Source: Hoplostethus atlanticus (Eukaryota > Chordata > Actinopteri > Trachichthyiformes > Trachichthyidae). From it: a stretch of 64,000 nt of DNA. Made by a program: the position numbers and the translations under genes. The notes beneath the pieces were generated by a model. It was not told the DNA's origin. It was given only the letters and a program-made list of their open reading frames with translations, and ran no database searches. Location of the stretch: assembly GCA_034670405.1 (NCBI GenBank), contig JAXDDX010000018.1, positions 2,046,501 through 2,110,500 on the forward strand. The letters are read 5' to 3'. Below, piece after piece: positions 1 to 11,968 of this stretch. Positions within the stretch are counted from its first letter, which is position 1; the number at the start of each line of letters is the position of its first letter.

Positions 1-1450
1 ATGCATACAATGCACTCATGCAGAAGCTCCAATCCCTGTGCCACTCTGTTGAACTTAAAGCATGATGACACCTTGTTTTCTGCCCTGTTAAGAATTTTGA
101 ATAAATTCTAATTGGAGGAGATGGGATGGCTGTAGGGGAGCTGGTTGGGGAAAGTGTGCTGTGGTACGCAATCTGAATCTGAAAATGCTGCTCGCCTGGT
201 GATTACGGCTAAAAGAGATCCACTTTTTGTCAAAATTGTCACTTTATACTTACACATGTAAGTCCAATGTGAACTTCTTCAGTTTCCATATACCATCACT
301 AATATATATTCATATTTTAGAATGTATTTGCAGAGCAAAAACAACATTTTAAGGTTACTTCAAATCCAATGTGTGGAGTGTTTACAGCAGCGTCCCATAC
401 CGAACCACCAGGCAAGTTCATGCAAAGCCTGACACAACTGTAATAACACAACAAACAAGCTGGCATTCTCATTTCCTGCCACTTCCTCGCTGAAAGAAAA
501 CTTTTCACACACAAATATCCTCTTATTCAACACAGTGATTGTAAATGAGTTGGCAGCTGGAAGATTTTTTTGGCTGATGAGTTAACACAATCATCCCTCC
601 ACTTAAGCATGCAAGAGCGTGCAACAAGTGATACCTTCCGTCCATTCCAGTTCAAATCAGATTCAAATTAAATTGTAATCAAATCAAATTCAAAGCTGTT
701 TCAAAGCAGCTGCCTATTTCTCAACATGGTAACAATAGCTAACAAACCCACTCGTAATATGGCTGATCATAGCTGACCCACCCGCTCATCATAATATTAG
801 GTTACTTTAGTTTAAACTACTTACTTAATTGTCTGCAAAATGTCTGAAAACATGTGATTGTCCTCTGTGCTACCATTAGATGGAAAGAGATACTGGGTCA
901 AAAAGGCCAAGATTAGTCTAAGATTGATTAGTCTAAGGTCATGCCAGTTTATTAAATTAATCAATTCAAATGCAATTGGCCAAAGTGTCAGTATTAGAGA
1001 AAACATTTAAATTCACATTTGCTTGGCAAAACACATACAATACAAATGGCTTGACTTGAACCACTAGAGGGAGAAATAAACTGTGATTTACCTCACAGGA
1101 CAGTAAGCCATCTAATACCAGAATTGTCATAAGTATGAGTTTATATTGAATATTATACAGTAAAATACACATTTTCAGCTGAAAGAAATTGATTTTAGTG
1201 TGTAATTCAACTCTAAAAGGGGAGGCTGCTCCTTGGTGGCTTTGACTATGTGTGTTCAACTGGAAGAGAGTGATGCTGGGCTGGCAGTGGGCTTATCAAA
1301 AACAAGTTGAGGCTACCCTCCAGGAGGCAAGCAGGAGAGGAGGATAAAATCTATGCTTCTGCTCAACTAACCATCAAACCTAATTACCTGTGGATAGGAT
1401 TTATGGGCCACATGTTGGGTTCAAAGTTTCCTGACCAGGAAGTGGCTTCG
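1..1450. other. Intronic sequence, nothing recognised
   Basis: AT-rich, largely non-repetitive sequence. The short open frames on both strands have no family motifs and no splice context. I see no RNA gene or transposon end. Confidence 0.5.
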
Positions 1451-1452
1451 GA

Positions 1453-1478
1453 GTGTGTGTGTGTGTGTGTGTGTGTGA
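1453..1478. repeat. (GT)n microsatellite
   Basis: About 13 uninterrupted GT units in otherwise unique sequence. Confidence 0.95.
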
Positions 1479-1873
1479 GCCTGGTCAATGTGTTCGTGAC
1501 CAACAGATTATGGTGGGAGACAAGACTTGGTGCCAGATCCTGGCTCTGTGCCATTAGTTCAATCAAGCAGACTTATTTAGCTTTTAGACAATTCGACCGA
1601 CCGACGCTGAGATACCACTTCACTTATTCTGAGATAGGGATCTTGTCACTCTCCAGTATTGTTTGCATTGGTCACTCACTACATTATTATTTTGTAATGA
1701 GTAAGCACACACTTGCAGACAGCGCTCACAGAAAGGCATGGAGACGCACTGGCAAAAGTTTAAAACACACACACACACATCAAAGGTCAGCAGAGTAAAG
1801 GCAAAAGGGATGCAAACTGAATGACTGCCATGCACACACACAAAAACACATTGATTGGTGCTTATGCAGTTCT

Positions 1874-1994
1874 GAGGACATCCCACTGACTTACATTCAT
1901 TCCCCTAAACCTAAAACAACTCTAACCCCAACCTTGACCTCACCCTAATCCTGAATTTACTCCTAACCCCAAATGTTTTCAGCGAAATGTCCTC
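1874..1994. repeat. Short foldback element with CCTAA-like filler
   Basis: The ends form an inverted repeat: 1874-1889 (GAGGACATCCCACTGA) pairs with 1979-1994, whose reverse complement is GAGGACATTTCGCTGA (13 of 16 identical). Between them lies a C-rich degenerate series of CCTAAACC, CTAACCCC and CCTAATCC motifs. This resembles a small non-autonomous DNA element known to me from vertebrate introns. No clear target duplication is seen, so the superfamily is left open. Confidence 0.55.
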
Positions 1995-2262
1995 CTGAGT
2001 CATTTTCTGGTCATCACACTCGACTACTGAGGTCTGTTGCGAAATACTGCTGACGCCATATCTGCCAACACATGCGATGTAGCAAGTCTATAATTGTATT
2101 CATTTTGACAGACAAATGACAGACAGACCTGTGTTTTTTATGTTGTATACTTTCTACATTCTGTTTTTATTTTCTAAATGATATATAGTGATTCTGGTAC
2201 ACATGCCATGTTAAAACAAATAATAAAAAAAAAAAAAGACCTGTTAAAATTTTAAATAATGG

Positions 2263-2298
<36 letters not shown>

Positions 2299-2306
2299 GC
2301 ACACAT
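2263..2306. repeat. Compound (CT)n(CA)n microsatellite
   Basis: (CT)7 runs directly into about 14 CA units with a late GC interruption. A 14-A run lies about 30 bp upstream. Confidence 0.95.
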
Positions 2307-2682
2307 GCATCTGGATTCACACAAAGGGCTTCATAACTCAACCAACCACCACTGATTAAAACTGATCTGCTGCTACAGGGTGTGATAGGAATAATAGAAA
2401 TCCACTAAATCATCTCAACTCTTCCCTCCCCTTTTCATCTGCTCTTGCTAGGGGTTCAAGCCTGTAGGGCTGAAACCCTGTTGTTTTTCTGCTGGTTCAT
2501 TATTCTTATTTGTAATATGCCTTCGCACAATTTAAATGATAGACATGCAATTTGGCACAATGATACTGGTGTTCGCAACCATAGTAAATATTACCTAATA
2601 ATATATATAATACTTAATTACCAAAACAGGACTGATGGGGGTGCTATAATTAAAGGTCAAAATGAAATAATAACTCCTACAC

Positions 2683-2760
2683 CAGGGGTCGGCAACTACA
2701 TTTAGCCTCGGGCCAATTTTTTTTTTTGCAGTTGCTAGGTGGGCCAGACCATAATATATG
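2683..2760 (+). mobile_element. hAT-like transposon left end (fragment)
   Basis: Begins CAGGGGTCGGCAACTAC, followed by CTCGGGCC, an oligo-T run and GTGGGCCAGACC. This order is characteristic of vertebrate hAT (Tip100/Charlie-like) termini. No matching right end with CCCCTG and an 8-bp duplication of TCCTACAC was found in the next 1.5 kb, so the copy is truncated or its right end has decayed. Confidence 0.5.
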
Positions 2761-4539
2761 TATTCAAGACCGAAGTGTAATCCCATTCTGCATATGCTTT
2801 TAATAAATGTCAGTAAATTGTTATCCTTATTAGAAAAATGAACGCCCATCAGTAGCCTAAGCAATTTTATTCTCAAACCAAAACGTTTCCGTATCGGTTT
2901 GGCAACAAGCAGGGCAACATGCACCCAAAACATCTGAGGGGGCACAGAGACAGAGAGAAATGCAAGCTGGCACACTGCTGACCTCAACATGTTTGTCTCT
3001 TGCATCATGCTGACTGTCACTGGCCTGATCACTGGACAAATAAATAAAAGATGTAAATACCAATATGAATTTCACATGGATGGACCTTTTAAATCAGATT
3101 CCTATCTCAGGCTTGCCATACCTCTGGAGCTGTCAACCTCATTTGTGATGGGGCTTTGGCTTTCACCCTTTGCTTTGACGAATGAAGATATTTTTCTCTG
3201 CAAATATGAAATTGAATTCAGTGTAGACTACTGACTAAGTGCTTTTTTCTATCAACAACACATTTGGTACACAGCTTAAGGGACCTACCTAAACAAAGGT
3301 TCCATGAACAGGTCCTTTTGGTGAAACAATATGGCCACCACCAACCCATGAACTTGATAATGGTTATGGGGCATGGATGGGGCATGGGCATGGGAATTTG
3401 ACATTTGAGCAAGGGGGGGCCAGATGAACCGGAAAAAAAAATTAATTTTATAATGTCATCAATACACTGGCCAATGATAGCACAGCACGTTTCGCAAGGT
3501 AATAGAAGACAATATGATCAGCCAAGTTTGTACAACACAGTACAACACGGCACATCCTGAGCAGTCCCGTCTCGTTCCTTGGCGAGTGGATAGTGGATAG
3601 AAACTGGACATGTTTTTTTATTTCTAATTGCATGATAACATGTCATCGTTTTCATAAAGCTGATGATTTATTTGTATGTGTGTGCTGTGCTGCAGGGCCG
3701 CAGATCCAATAGGCCTAGTTCAGAATGCTTCAGCAGTTTAAGCTATTGGTAGCATTTCAAAGGTTTCAAACCAAATGGCATGACATTTGGACGAAAGGGG
3801 GCGCTGTAGTGACAAACTTGGTGATTTACATCCAGCTATCCTTGCTCAAACAAATTTACCTCTTGGACTACCAAAGTCCACCATAATGATATGGTCTTGG
3901 TGGGTAATGTGTGCGTGGCCTATGCAATAACGGCATATAGCTTTTATTAGGCTTAAAAGTAATTAGGGCTTGAACTAGCGGCTATATTCTTATCATGGTT
4001 TTACAGTCTCTGAGGCATTGCTGCTGGTCTTACCAGTCAGTGCAGGAGCCTTCCTGAACAAAACACTATACAATAAATGAGCCATAGACTAAAAATATGC
4101 ATTTAAATTAGATTCCTTGACACCAGTACACAATGCATAATGTTTTCCGTCTCTTGTCTTGTCTCAAGTGCCCGGGAAAATGAAGAATCAAACACAAGCA
4201 TTCTGATTAGCTCAATTAGCTGTACACACATACAAACAGATGGGTGGGTGGATTGGTTTTAAACTCCAACCCATCTTGTCGGTCACAGAATGTGTGCTCA
4301 CTTTAGATCTGGGTAAATGCTCTTTGAGATGCTATGTAAACTGTGTATGTGTACTCTGTTTTCTTTGCCTTTCTCTTTGTGTAAAGTTCAGCGGATGAGG
4401 ACTGAGTCATCCTATGTTCTTGACCCTCCCACTGTAAATCAACAACTTAATTGACACCCACAGTGTGTGTACTCCAAAATACTGACCTCTGTCCTGACAA
4501 AGCCTCAAATGAGCTCCTGGGAACACAGCTGTACTTACT

Positions 4540-4540
<1 letters not shown>
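2761..4540. other. Intronic sequence, possibly hAT interior
   Basis: Mixed sequence with no recognisable gene. The first several hundred bases may be the inside of the hAT-like copy at 2683, but no transposase motif is legible. GGGGGCGCTGTAG near 3800 resembles a common vertebrate transposon motif but is too short to assign. Confidence 0.4.

Positions 4541-4585
<45 letters not shown>
4541..4585. repeat. (CA)n microsatellite
   Basis: About 22 CA units, immediately followed by a possible transposon end (CAGGGTATATACAGG). Confidence 0.95.
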
Positions 4586-4586
<1 letters not shown>

Positions 4587-4710
4587 AGGGTATATACAGG
4601 TTTGAGAAAGCCAAATTTAACACATTTTAAGACATTTTAATGCTAACTGCAGCTGAATTTAAAAACAATTTAACGCCCTAAATAAAGAAACAAAAAGCTG
4701 GCAACAACAT
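4586..4710 (+). repeat. Candidate dispersed teleost repeat
   Basis: CAGGGTATATACAGGTTTG is followed by AAATTTAACACATTTTAAGACATTTT-type AT-rich sequence and AAAAGCTGGCAACAACATCC. This resembles a hAT-type repeat common in fish genomes, by recall only. No right end was located. Confidence 0.35.
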
Positions 4711-7700
4711 CCTATAAACCTCAATAGTGAAAGCTCTGAAACTATAAATGAGCAAAGAAATATAAGTACACTAGGACATTAATTGCTTCGGGACATGATG
4801 TCCAATGATGTTTATTAAAGCATATACAATGAAAACAAAACATGATAAACATCCTTTGGTGAAACTAAATAACTCTCAATTTCATATTTATTTTGCCCTA
4901 GTTTGTCTGGCTGCACAGATGTTTTTTACTCTTCACACTTATTTGGGGATGAAATTGGTCTTGTAAAATTTAAGATTTAACTTACAGAAACCTGTAGTCA
5001 CCCTGTTTATGGTTTGCACTTTTTGTTTTGCCTACAAATAAGAATGTTTCATTCAAAACTGTCTCATTCACTACTTTATCTTTGTTGGAAGAGGAGACAA
5101 GAGCAGGTGGACAAATGTAAGTGCGTAAATCCATTTTTTAAGACATTTCGACTTCCGATTTGTCTTCACCACAGTGGTTGGTGGCAAAACTTGTCAACTT
5201 TTGTCGCCACGTTCCGTCTGCAGGCACGGTAGGTGGCACTTGACACCAAGCTTTGGCGGAGTTCACCATCCTTCTCCTGCTGAAAACAACGAGCATCCTG
5301 TTTTCCGCTTACCGGATACTGCTACAATGTGAATGCAGCATCAGAGTTGCAGTTTAAAGCCTTCAATTGTATCGCCTTGCTGTTCAGGCATTTGATGTAA
5401 ACCTATCCAGAGGACTGCAAAAATACCTTTAGTAAATACCACAAGCTTTGGGAAGCAGTGTACGTGTCAGCTCAGATGTAAGGTGAGCATTGTGCAGTGT
5501 CATCATTTGAGGTGTACAGTGTGAACTTCCTGTTCTCCAGGTGGTGCTGAGTTGTAGTTCATGCTCAGTGGTTTCCTAAAGTGCTACAGTGGAGGGATGT
5601 GGAGCGCTGACAACCTGTGCTATGGGAAGATATCTGATGAGGATGAAAAGGCTTATTTGGCCTCAAGAGCAGCTTTGCATCCTCTTTAAAAGCCTATCAG
5701 ATGTGAGCTGAAATGTGACACCATCATTTTGTTTCTCATTTGGCTATGGCATGCAGCGACACCAGGCCTGTCACTCAGAGGCCAGCATCGGCTTCTGTGG
5801 CCCTCGACTGCAATCTCCAAATATCACCTGTCAGTTCCAACCTTTTCTAAACATACATTTGATCCACAGCAAGGAAAGGACACGGTTTCACTCTCTGGTG
5901 GATATCTATTCATTTTCTGGTCTTAGAAACTGGTTCATTCTTTACAGTTCACCAATCCACTGCACAACGCTCCAATATGGGTAACCATAACCACAGTCTA
6001 AATATGAAGTCCGAGTGATGTTGGCCAAATAATTACCAGTGACACCATTTATACCAAAATGAAATGTAGGAATGCATACTTTACACACTAGACAATGCTT
6101 TTAATTGAATTTTATACCTATCTTTTTCTTTTCAATTTGATAGAAGAGAGCAGATTTTTTAAAAAGCAACAAAAAAAATCCCAAATAACTACACTTTGTT
6201 TGTTTTGTACTACAAACAAACATACTAAAAGGCTGTATTTTTCTTCTTTGCGGAAGTGTGTCCTTGAGCCTTCCTAGCATCAATGCCCCCCCCCCACCCC
6301 GACAGGTTAATGCGTAGGACTCATGGTGTGAAAATACCATACATCTGGAACATATAAGCCTCTTCTGTGAACTAATACCTCTCGGTTCCTATGGAAGTGG
6401 TCTCCCACCTGGGATTCGCTAGGCACTAGACTGCAGCTTGTCGGGCTGTGGTGGAGGTGTGCAGGTGGAGGCCTCGCTGATAGTGAGGAGAGGGAATGCT
6501 GCGCTGCAGATTACTCATGACAGCTCCTCTGATGACGTGTTTAAACTGCTTCCCCACTGAACGGCGTCTCCAGCCCCCCCACCACCACCACACACATTCA
6601 TTTCCCTCCCTTTCCTGTCACAATAGCAGAGCACAGATTGCTGCCTGCCGCCTTCACCAGATTGACCCCTTTGAGCAGGTGCTGGATCCCATCCAATCAC
6701 AGTCAATCTTCTTTAAACATTTCATTCTTTAAGCAGAACAGGGGCTCAAAATTCCATCATTCAATGACCCAATGAGTCGCCGATAACGCAATCAAGCCAA
6801 TCCCGGCTTATCCCGAGGGAGCCATTTCAGGAGGGACAGCTGGGGGACAAGACTACACAGACCCACAACGGGTGTCAATCTCCACTGATCCACGGCTCTA
6901 TATGTGAGCCGGCTATACTTCACAGCACCTGGTTGCCGGGGGAGACCAACAGATAGGCATTACTAGGTATCAGCAACAGTTGAGAATTGATTTAATCCAT
7001 TGTTAAAGGTCTGATCCTTGACATAGTAATATTCAGTAACATAAAGCAAAGACACATGTATTAACACACACATACACACTCTCATACACACACACACATA
7101 AAGATGTGAATAGTAAAACTCAATTCTTCAGTGGCCGTTTAAAAGCCACCCTATTGGAAATGTTGCCGGGCCACTGGGCAAATAAAGGTCATGGGGAATA
7201 TGAAATAGTTTGTCTAACGGGCCGTTTCCCCTGTCTGTCCCGGCAGCACCACGGCCATAGCCAGCTTCATAATCAATTCCTTTCCATTGCTCTGCCCTTC
7301 TCACTCCCAGTCCCAGTCGCTAACTACAAGTGACTGCAATGAGATTGAAGCCTCTGGCTAAATCTCAACTGCAAGGCACATGCTCTCTCAATGCTGTTCT
7401 GATCACTTCTTATAATAACTGGAACCGGGCTATACCCTCTGCTGATTGGGTGGACTGACAGAGTCACAGTAGAGGGGATACAATCACAAAATGTCACTAA
7501 ATGATTGACACCCAAATGTCGGGCTGGCAGTGGTCACTGTGAGCTACCATGTAAATGGCATGCAAATGTGCACCTGCACCGGCTGAGGGGGTGGAATGAA
7601 GGATCTCTCAGGACTGAACGACACTGAGTGGATGTAGGGCAACATGGTCTCTCCACCAGCATGTCATCAGGACATTTAAAACCAATCAACCTTAACAAAT

Positions 7701-8005
7701 CACTGTTCTCATGTGTTTATTATTTCATTTAGATTAACCCGCCCTGTTTGCCATTTCAACCAGTGGATATTTCAACACAACAGCCATGAAAACAATGTCA
7801 TAATGATTGATAGATCATTTTTTTAGATTTTAGATGTACTTTGGAAGAGCTGGGAGCAACAAGGTAGGTCAATTTCAAGTCACTTTCTGATGAGACAATA
7901 GAAGAGCAAAACATTTAGAAAACTAGAATGATCCAGTGAGCCACAATTCGAAGAAGCAAAATATTTCACTGACACAGTGTCATACAGCTCAGTTGGTAAT
8001 TCTAG
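4711..8005. other. Intronic sequence, nothing firmly recognised
   Basis: Unique-looking sequence with short CA runs near 7065-7100, a C11 run near 6286 and a CCACCACCACCAC stretch near 6577. No coding, RNA or transposon feature can be supported. Confidence 0.4.
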
Positions 8006-8006
8006 C

Positions 8007-8026
8007 ATATATATATATATATATAA
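8007..8026. repeat. (AT)n microsatellite
   Basis: Ten uninterrupted AT units. Confidence 0.9.
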
Positions 8027-8029
8027 ATT

Positions 8030-9490
8030 AAAAATTGCATTTATTTATTTTTATCTGTATGTGTTTTCTGGAGAAATGAGCGAAAAGCAAACAGTATTCC
8101 CGTCCGCAAATCTCCAAAACAACGTATCAATAAAAAGGATTTCAAAACAATATACAGTACTCCTCCACTGACTCTGTTAATTGGCCATCAGGACTGCTTT
8201 TTCACTCGGTAAGCCTGAAACCCTCCAATGTCATTATTAGGTGTAGGCACTCATGGCAGGTATGCTGAGTGAATTCATATGGAGTTCCTTTATAGGCGGT
8301 CACGCAGAGTTATTTTTTCTGCCATTTACAAAATCTCAGTGCACACAAAATGTCAGCCGTGGTATTAGATTACCGGAGCCCCACAACAAATTTCCTGTCA
8401 CTAACCAAGGGATATTTTTCTGAAGCTTTTATAATTTCAATCCTTCCTCTCCTCTGCTTCCTCTCAGCGGAAGTGTGTGAGAAGGCAGACCCGTCTCTGT
8501 CCAGAGGTGATACACAACAGGACCAACATACTGCTACTGTAGGCTGCCCTGGCTTGTATGGCAGGTCTCCTCTGTGCTCTGACACTGATCTGTCTATAGA
8601 GTGAAGGGCCATCAACCCCCCCACCCCCACCCCTACCCTTCCAATGTCCTTCAACTGGTGCCGTCACTCTTATAGCCATGTCCCTCAACTGACTCCTGAG
8701 TAGAGACAGTAAGAGACCATTAACCCTAGCCTAGAAAAGCGTCTTTGTCTTAGGACTAGGGGGCTCCATGTTGCTTGTCTGGCTCACTTAGTGTGTCTAC
8801 CTCTATCCCCCTTCAGCCCAGTGGCAGTGAACAGGTTAAGCATCTCCTCCTCCTTCTAGCCAGCTCCTCCTCCAGTATCTGGCTCTAGACCAGTGGAGCA
8901 TGAGAACCAGGACAGCCTGGACATAAAGGGCCGATTGTGGCAGCCCACTGACATGGAAGCAACTGGGTCTGATGAAACTAAAAGTCAGCTTCGGGCCGGC
9001 ACAGCAAAGCCCAGCAAAAGGGAGGAGTGCAGCCATTGAGGCAGTGAGTGGGAGTTGTTTCAGCTTAGCCAAATAAGGGCACTATGAGATGCACTCAAAG
9101 CCGATTACAATAAACCAATGAGGAAGCATTAGCCACCCTAGCTAATTATGCCTTCAACTGTGGGTAGAGCTCTTGTCATGCCTGGGCAGGGCTTTGCTGT
9201 TTGGTCACGTCCAAATGTATTAGGAGGTGTCACATCAACTCCCTTATTTAATCAAGTGCTTGGCTCATTGGATTATTTTGGGGTGGTAAGTGTTTTGTTC
9301 GCAGGTCTGTGATTTGTTAGAAACACTGTTTTGTTAGAAAATAAGAAGGCTTTTCATGTCAATATACAAAAAGAAAGAATACTTCACATATAATGTGACA
9401 TATTCCATGGCACATCTTCTGAACCCACAATCTCACGAGTTGATGACAATGTGAGACATGTCTGAACATACTGTCTGATAGGAGACTTGG
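8030..9490. other. Intronic sequence, nothing recognised
   Basis: Includes a CCCCCCACCCCCACCCC tract near 8620. Open frames on the minus strand here are translations of such low-complexity tracts. No gene is supported. Confidence 0.4.
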
Positions 9491-9491
9491 A

Positions 9492-9735
9492 ATATGGTGG
9501 CTAGTGGTTAGAGGGGCCATCCTTCAACCAGAGGATCTGGGATCAAGTCCTGTGTGTTGGCAAGCATCTACCCTGCTTAAGTGTCTTCGGGCAACACACT
9601 GAATCCCCACCAGCTCAAGGGGCACTAAGGGGCAAAAGGAGTTTCTCTGATGGAAAGGATCGCCAAATGTCTACACTATAGTCATGAGGGTCTGGTCTCT
9701 AAAGGCTGACCGGCTCAACAGGTAAACAAAATAAA
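9492..9735 (+). mobile_element. tRNA-derived SINE
   Basis: An A-box-like TGGCTAGTGGTTAGAGG (9498-9514) is followed about 40 nt later by a B box, GGATCAAGTCC (9540-9550). Next comes CTTCGGGCAACACACTGAATCC, a diverged form of the GGGCAAGACACT motif seen in the body of many teleost tRNA-SINEs. This is an ordinary diverged, probably inactive copy. The tail boundary, near the AAACAAAATAAA sequence, is approximate. Confidence 0.7.
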
Positions 9736-10354
9736 TTTTCTAACCTTCAAACTTCATGACTTCAGTGCAAGGCAGCGATGGCAGCAATGCTTCCAACTGA
9801 GACTGTTAGAAGCAACAGGGAGACACAACTCACAAGACTGTCTCATCTGGCTCGCAGGGCGAAGCTGCAGTGAGTAAAAATGCAGGGGCGGGATGTGGCT
9901 ACTATTAGGTAGGTAATGGGATCCATCTGAGATGCATAAGAATCAGTCAAACACAACCACGCTTCAGTTCCACTCAACTGACTGTCACAATCACTTTAAA
10001 TGCACACAACTTCGGCATGTACTGTAGGTAACCTAAAAGTGGCTCTGACTGAAGAGCGGCTCCTCTGAAGTTGTGCCAGCTTTGGGCATGTGCTCTTTCC
10101 TAATAGTGACGGCTGGGAGAGTGGCAGTGAGACTGATGTGCATGAGAGCTGTCAGCCTCTCCCCATAACAAATGCCACCTCTCCCACTGACAGAATGGAG
10201 ACAGAAGGGAGGGATTGAGGAGGGGGAGAGGAGAGAACAGACAGAACCTGTGACCCAATTGTGGCCACACCAGCTGTTTCCCCTCCACTGGCTCCCAACC
10301 ACTGCCATCTCTGTAGACCACATCCTGCTAATTGGCCTACGCTGCCTAGCCTCC

Positions 10355-10382
10355 AACACACACACACACACACACACACACA
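10355..10382. repeat. (CA)n microsatellite
   Basis: About 14 CA units, the first of four microsatellites within 650 bp. Confidence 0.95.
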
Positions 10383-10554
10383 AATAAATGCTAAATAATA
10401 TCAGTCAAATGGCTCAGAGAACATTTTCAGTGAGGAAGATGTTTGCCAGGGCTTTAAGCTGCAGTAGCGCCGTGATTGATTTGAAACATATACCTCCCAG
10501 AAATATAAATGACAAGCGGCCCTGCCACCATGCTGGCTAATACCCCCTTCCTCA

Positions 10555-10635
10555 CCCACAGACAGACAGACAAACAGACAGACACACACACACATACACC
10601 CCCCCCCCCCCCCCACCCACACACACACACACACC
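10555..10635. repeat. Compound (CAGA)n(CA)n-C16-(CA)n tract
   Basis: CAGA repeats pass into CA repeats, then an uninterrupted run of 16 C (10599-10614), then CCCAC and a second CA run. In musashi pre-mRNA (minus strand) this reads as UG repeats flanking a G16 run. Confidence 0.95.
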
Positions 10636-10799
10636 ACCAACATTCTGTGGAGGAGAAACTGAATTAATTGGTTTTCCCTTCTCTGGGTGAGTCCTCAGAG
10701 TGGTGTGTATGTGGCGATAATGGTAGGTTGCACTGACAGGCAGGTTATTTAATAAATCCTGGGATGTGTGAGACAGAAAGAAAGCAGAGTGACACAGAC

Positions 10800-10804
<5 letters not shown>

Positions 10805-10844
<40 letters not shown>
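10805..10844. repeat. (GA)n microsatellite
   Basis: About 20 uninterrupted GA units; a (UC)n tract in the minus-strand transcript. Confidence 0.95.
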
Positions 10845-10846
<2 letters not shown>

Positions 10847-10927
10847 CCTTGTTGCTCTATACCTTGTCTGCCATAGCCCACAACATCTACTCTGATTTCC
10901 TCTTTGCTGGAGACACTCATACCTGCG

Positions 10928-10928
<1 letters not shown>

Positions 10929-10983
<55 letters not shown>

Positions 10984-11003
10984 GACACACACACAAATGC
11001 ACA
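10929..11003. repeat. (CA)n microsatellite, slightly interrupted
   Basis: About 36 CA units with a few A and G interruptions; (UG)n in the minus-strand transcript. Confidence 0.95.
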
Positions 11004-11715
11004 CGCCTAATCATGCACCCACATCAAATACACTTAATCGCCACACACTCACACATGGCGAAAGCAGCACTGCAGACACAACCAAGCATGCACAACTAGG
11101 CTACAAAAGCACACACAGAAACACGCACAAGATCTTTCTCAATCAGCTTGATTTGTTTGTTTCCTCCTAAGCATTTGAGGATTCCTTAAGGAGGAAAAAA
11201 CTTTGTATAATCAAGTCAATTATGTCATTCAATCAAGTCGAAAATCATTGCGAGCCTTTTCTCAGATCCATTGATTGCAAAGTCGTGCTGAATATTTGCC
11301 TGCTTGCTGCATCCTATCCTGCAAATAAGCCATCTTCATTTGGAAGGGCAGACCAGTCCATGGAAAGGATTTCAACCCCCATTTTCACAAAAAACAAAGC
11401 CTTCAATTTGCTATCTTTCAGTAACAAATGCAACATTGAGCATTTTTCGTGGCGAGCCAAATGCATATTAGATCAAATAATTGTTTCTATTAATTTCCAA
11501 CGGTTCTTTCGTTACCTACAGAGCAGCATATTATGTGCCGATGTAGATTCCATCCTCAGTGATGCTGTTTAAACCCAAGGTCAAGTGCTGGTGGTGTAAG
11601 GGATGCATCAGCTGAAGGTGACCTTGGGCTGATGTGGAATATGACATGAGGGAAATGGATCTCAGCTCAGTGTGAGGAAATTATGTGTGAAATGCTGCGA
11701 CCGTATCAAACACTT

Positions 11716-11718
<3 letters not shown>

Positions 11719-11746
<28 letters not shown>
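11719..11746. repeat. (GT)n microsatellite near the musashi donor
   Basis: Fourteen GT units, read as (CA)n in the minus-strand pre-mRNA, starting about 222 nt downstream of the musashi exon donor. Confidence 0.95.
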
Positions 11747-11748
<2 letters not shown>

Positions 11749-11960
11749 AAGGTTATGCATGTGCATGTACAGTATGCATGTCCTTGTGTGTGCATGCTTG
11801 TGTGAGAGGATGTGCATATATGCTCCACTCAGCTTGGGGCCTTGCTCATGAGACCCGCATGCAGCAGGGGACAGGGACCAACAACAGCTGAGTATGTCCC
11901 TCAGCCCAATGTGCTGGGGTTGTTATTCTTTCAAGCCATACAGGGGAATCATCAAAATAG

Positions 11961-11968
11961 ACTCTTAC
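11961..11968 (-). promoter_or_regulatory. 5' splice site of the musashi exon
   Basis: Minus-strand GGGAAG|GTAAGAGT is close to the MAG|GTRAGT consensus. It marks the exon end after the Lys codon, in phase 0. Translation of the sequence beyond it loses all musashi similarity at once, which supports this boundary. Confidence 0.88.

Larger units (their letters stand above)
1..11960 (-). other. msi2: Intron downstream of the musashi exon (partial)
   Basis: About 12 kb between the exon donor and the left edge of the window. The next musashi exon should encode the residues around AMLMFDK and then RNP1 (GFGFVTF) of RRM2. I searched the minus strand by eye for these and did not find them. The intron is therefore longer than 12 kb, or the exon is too diverged to see. 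Contents are microsatellites and degenerate transposons listed separately. Confidence 0.75.

Noticed and set aside
2451-2487. Imperfect hairpin GGGTTCAAGCC...GGGCTGAAACCC
   Set aside because: The stem has mismatches and is within chance expectation for a window this size.
10552-11014. Long Cys/Val- and Ser/Leu-rich minus-strand open frames
   Set aside because: Direct translations of GT, CT and C/G runs; not proteins.
11630-11690. Minus-strand GAGATCCATTTC resembling the EIHFHE segment of musashi RRM2
   Set aside because: Only four residues match; an in-frame stop precedes them and no splice sites or flanking similarity exist. It also lies within 300 bp of the donor, without the intervening exon.
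11846-11968. Continuation of the musashi frame beyond the donor
   Set aside because: After FGK the translation loses musashi similarity exactly at GTAAGAGT, so it is intron read-through and not a novel C-terminus.
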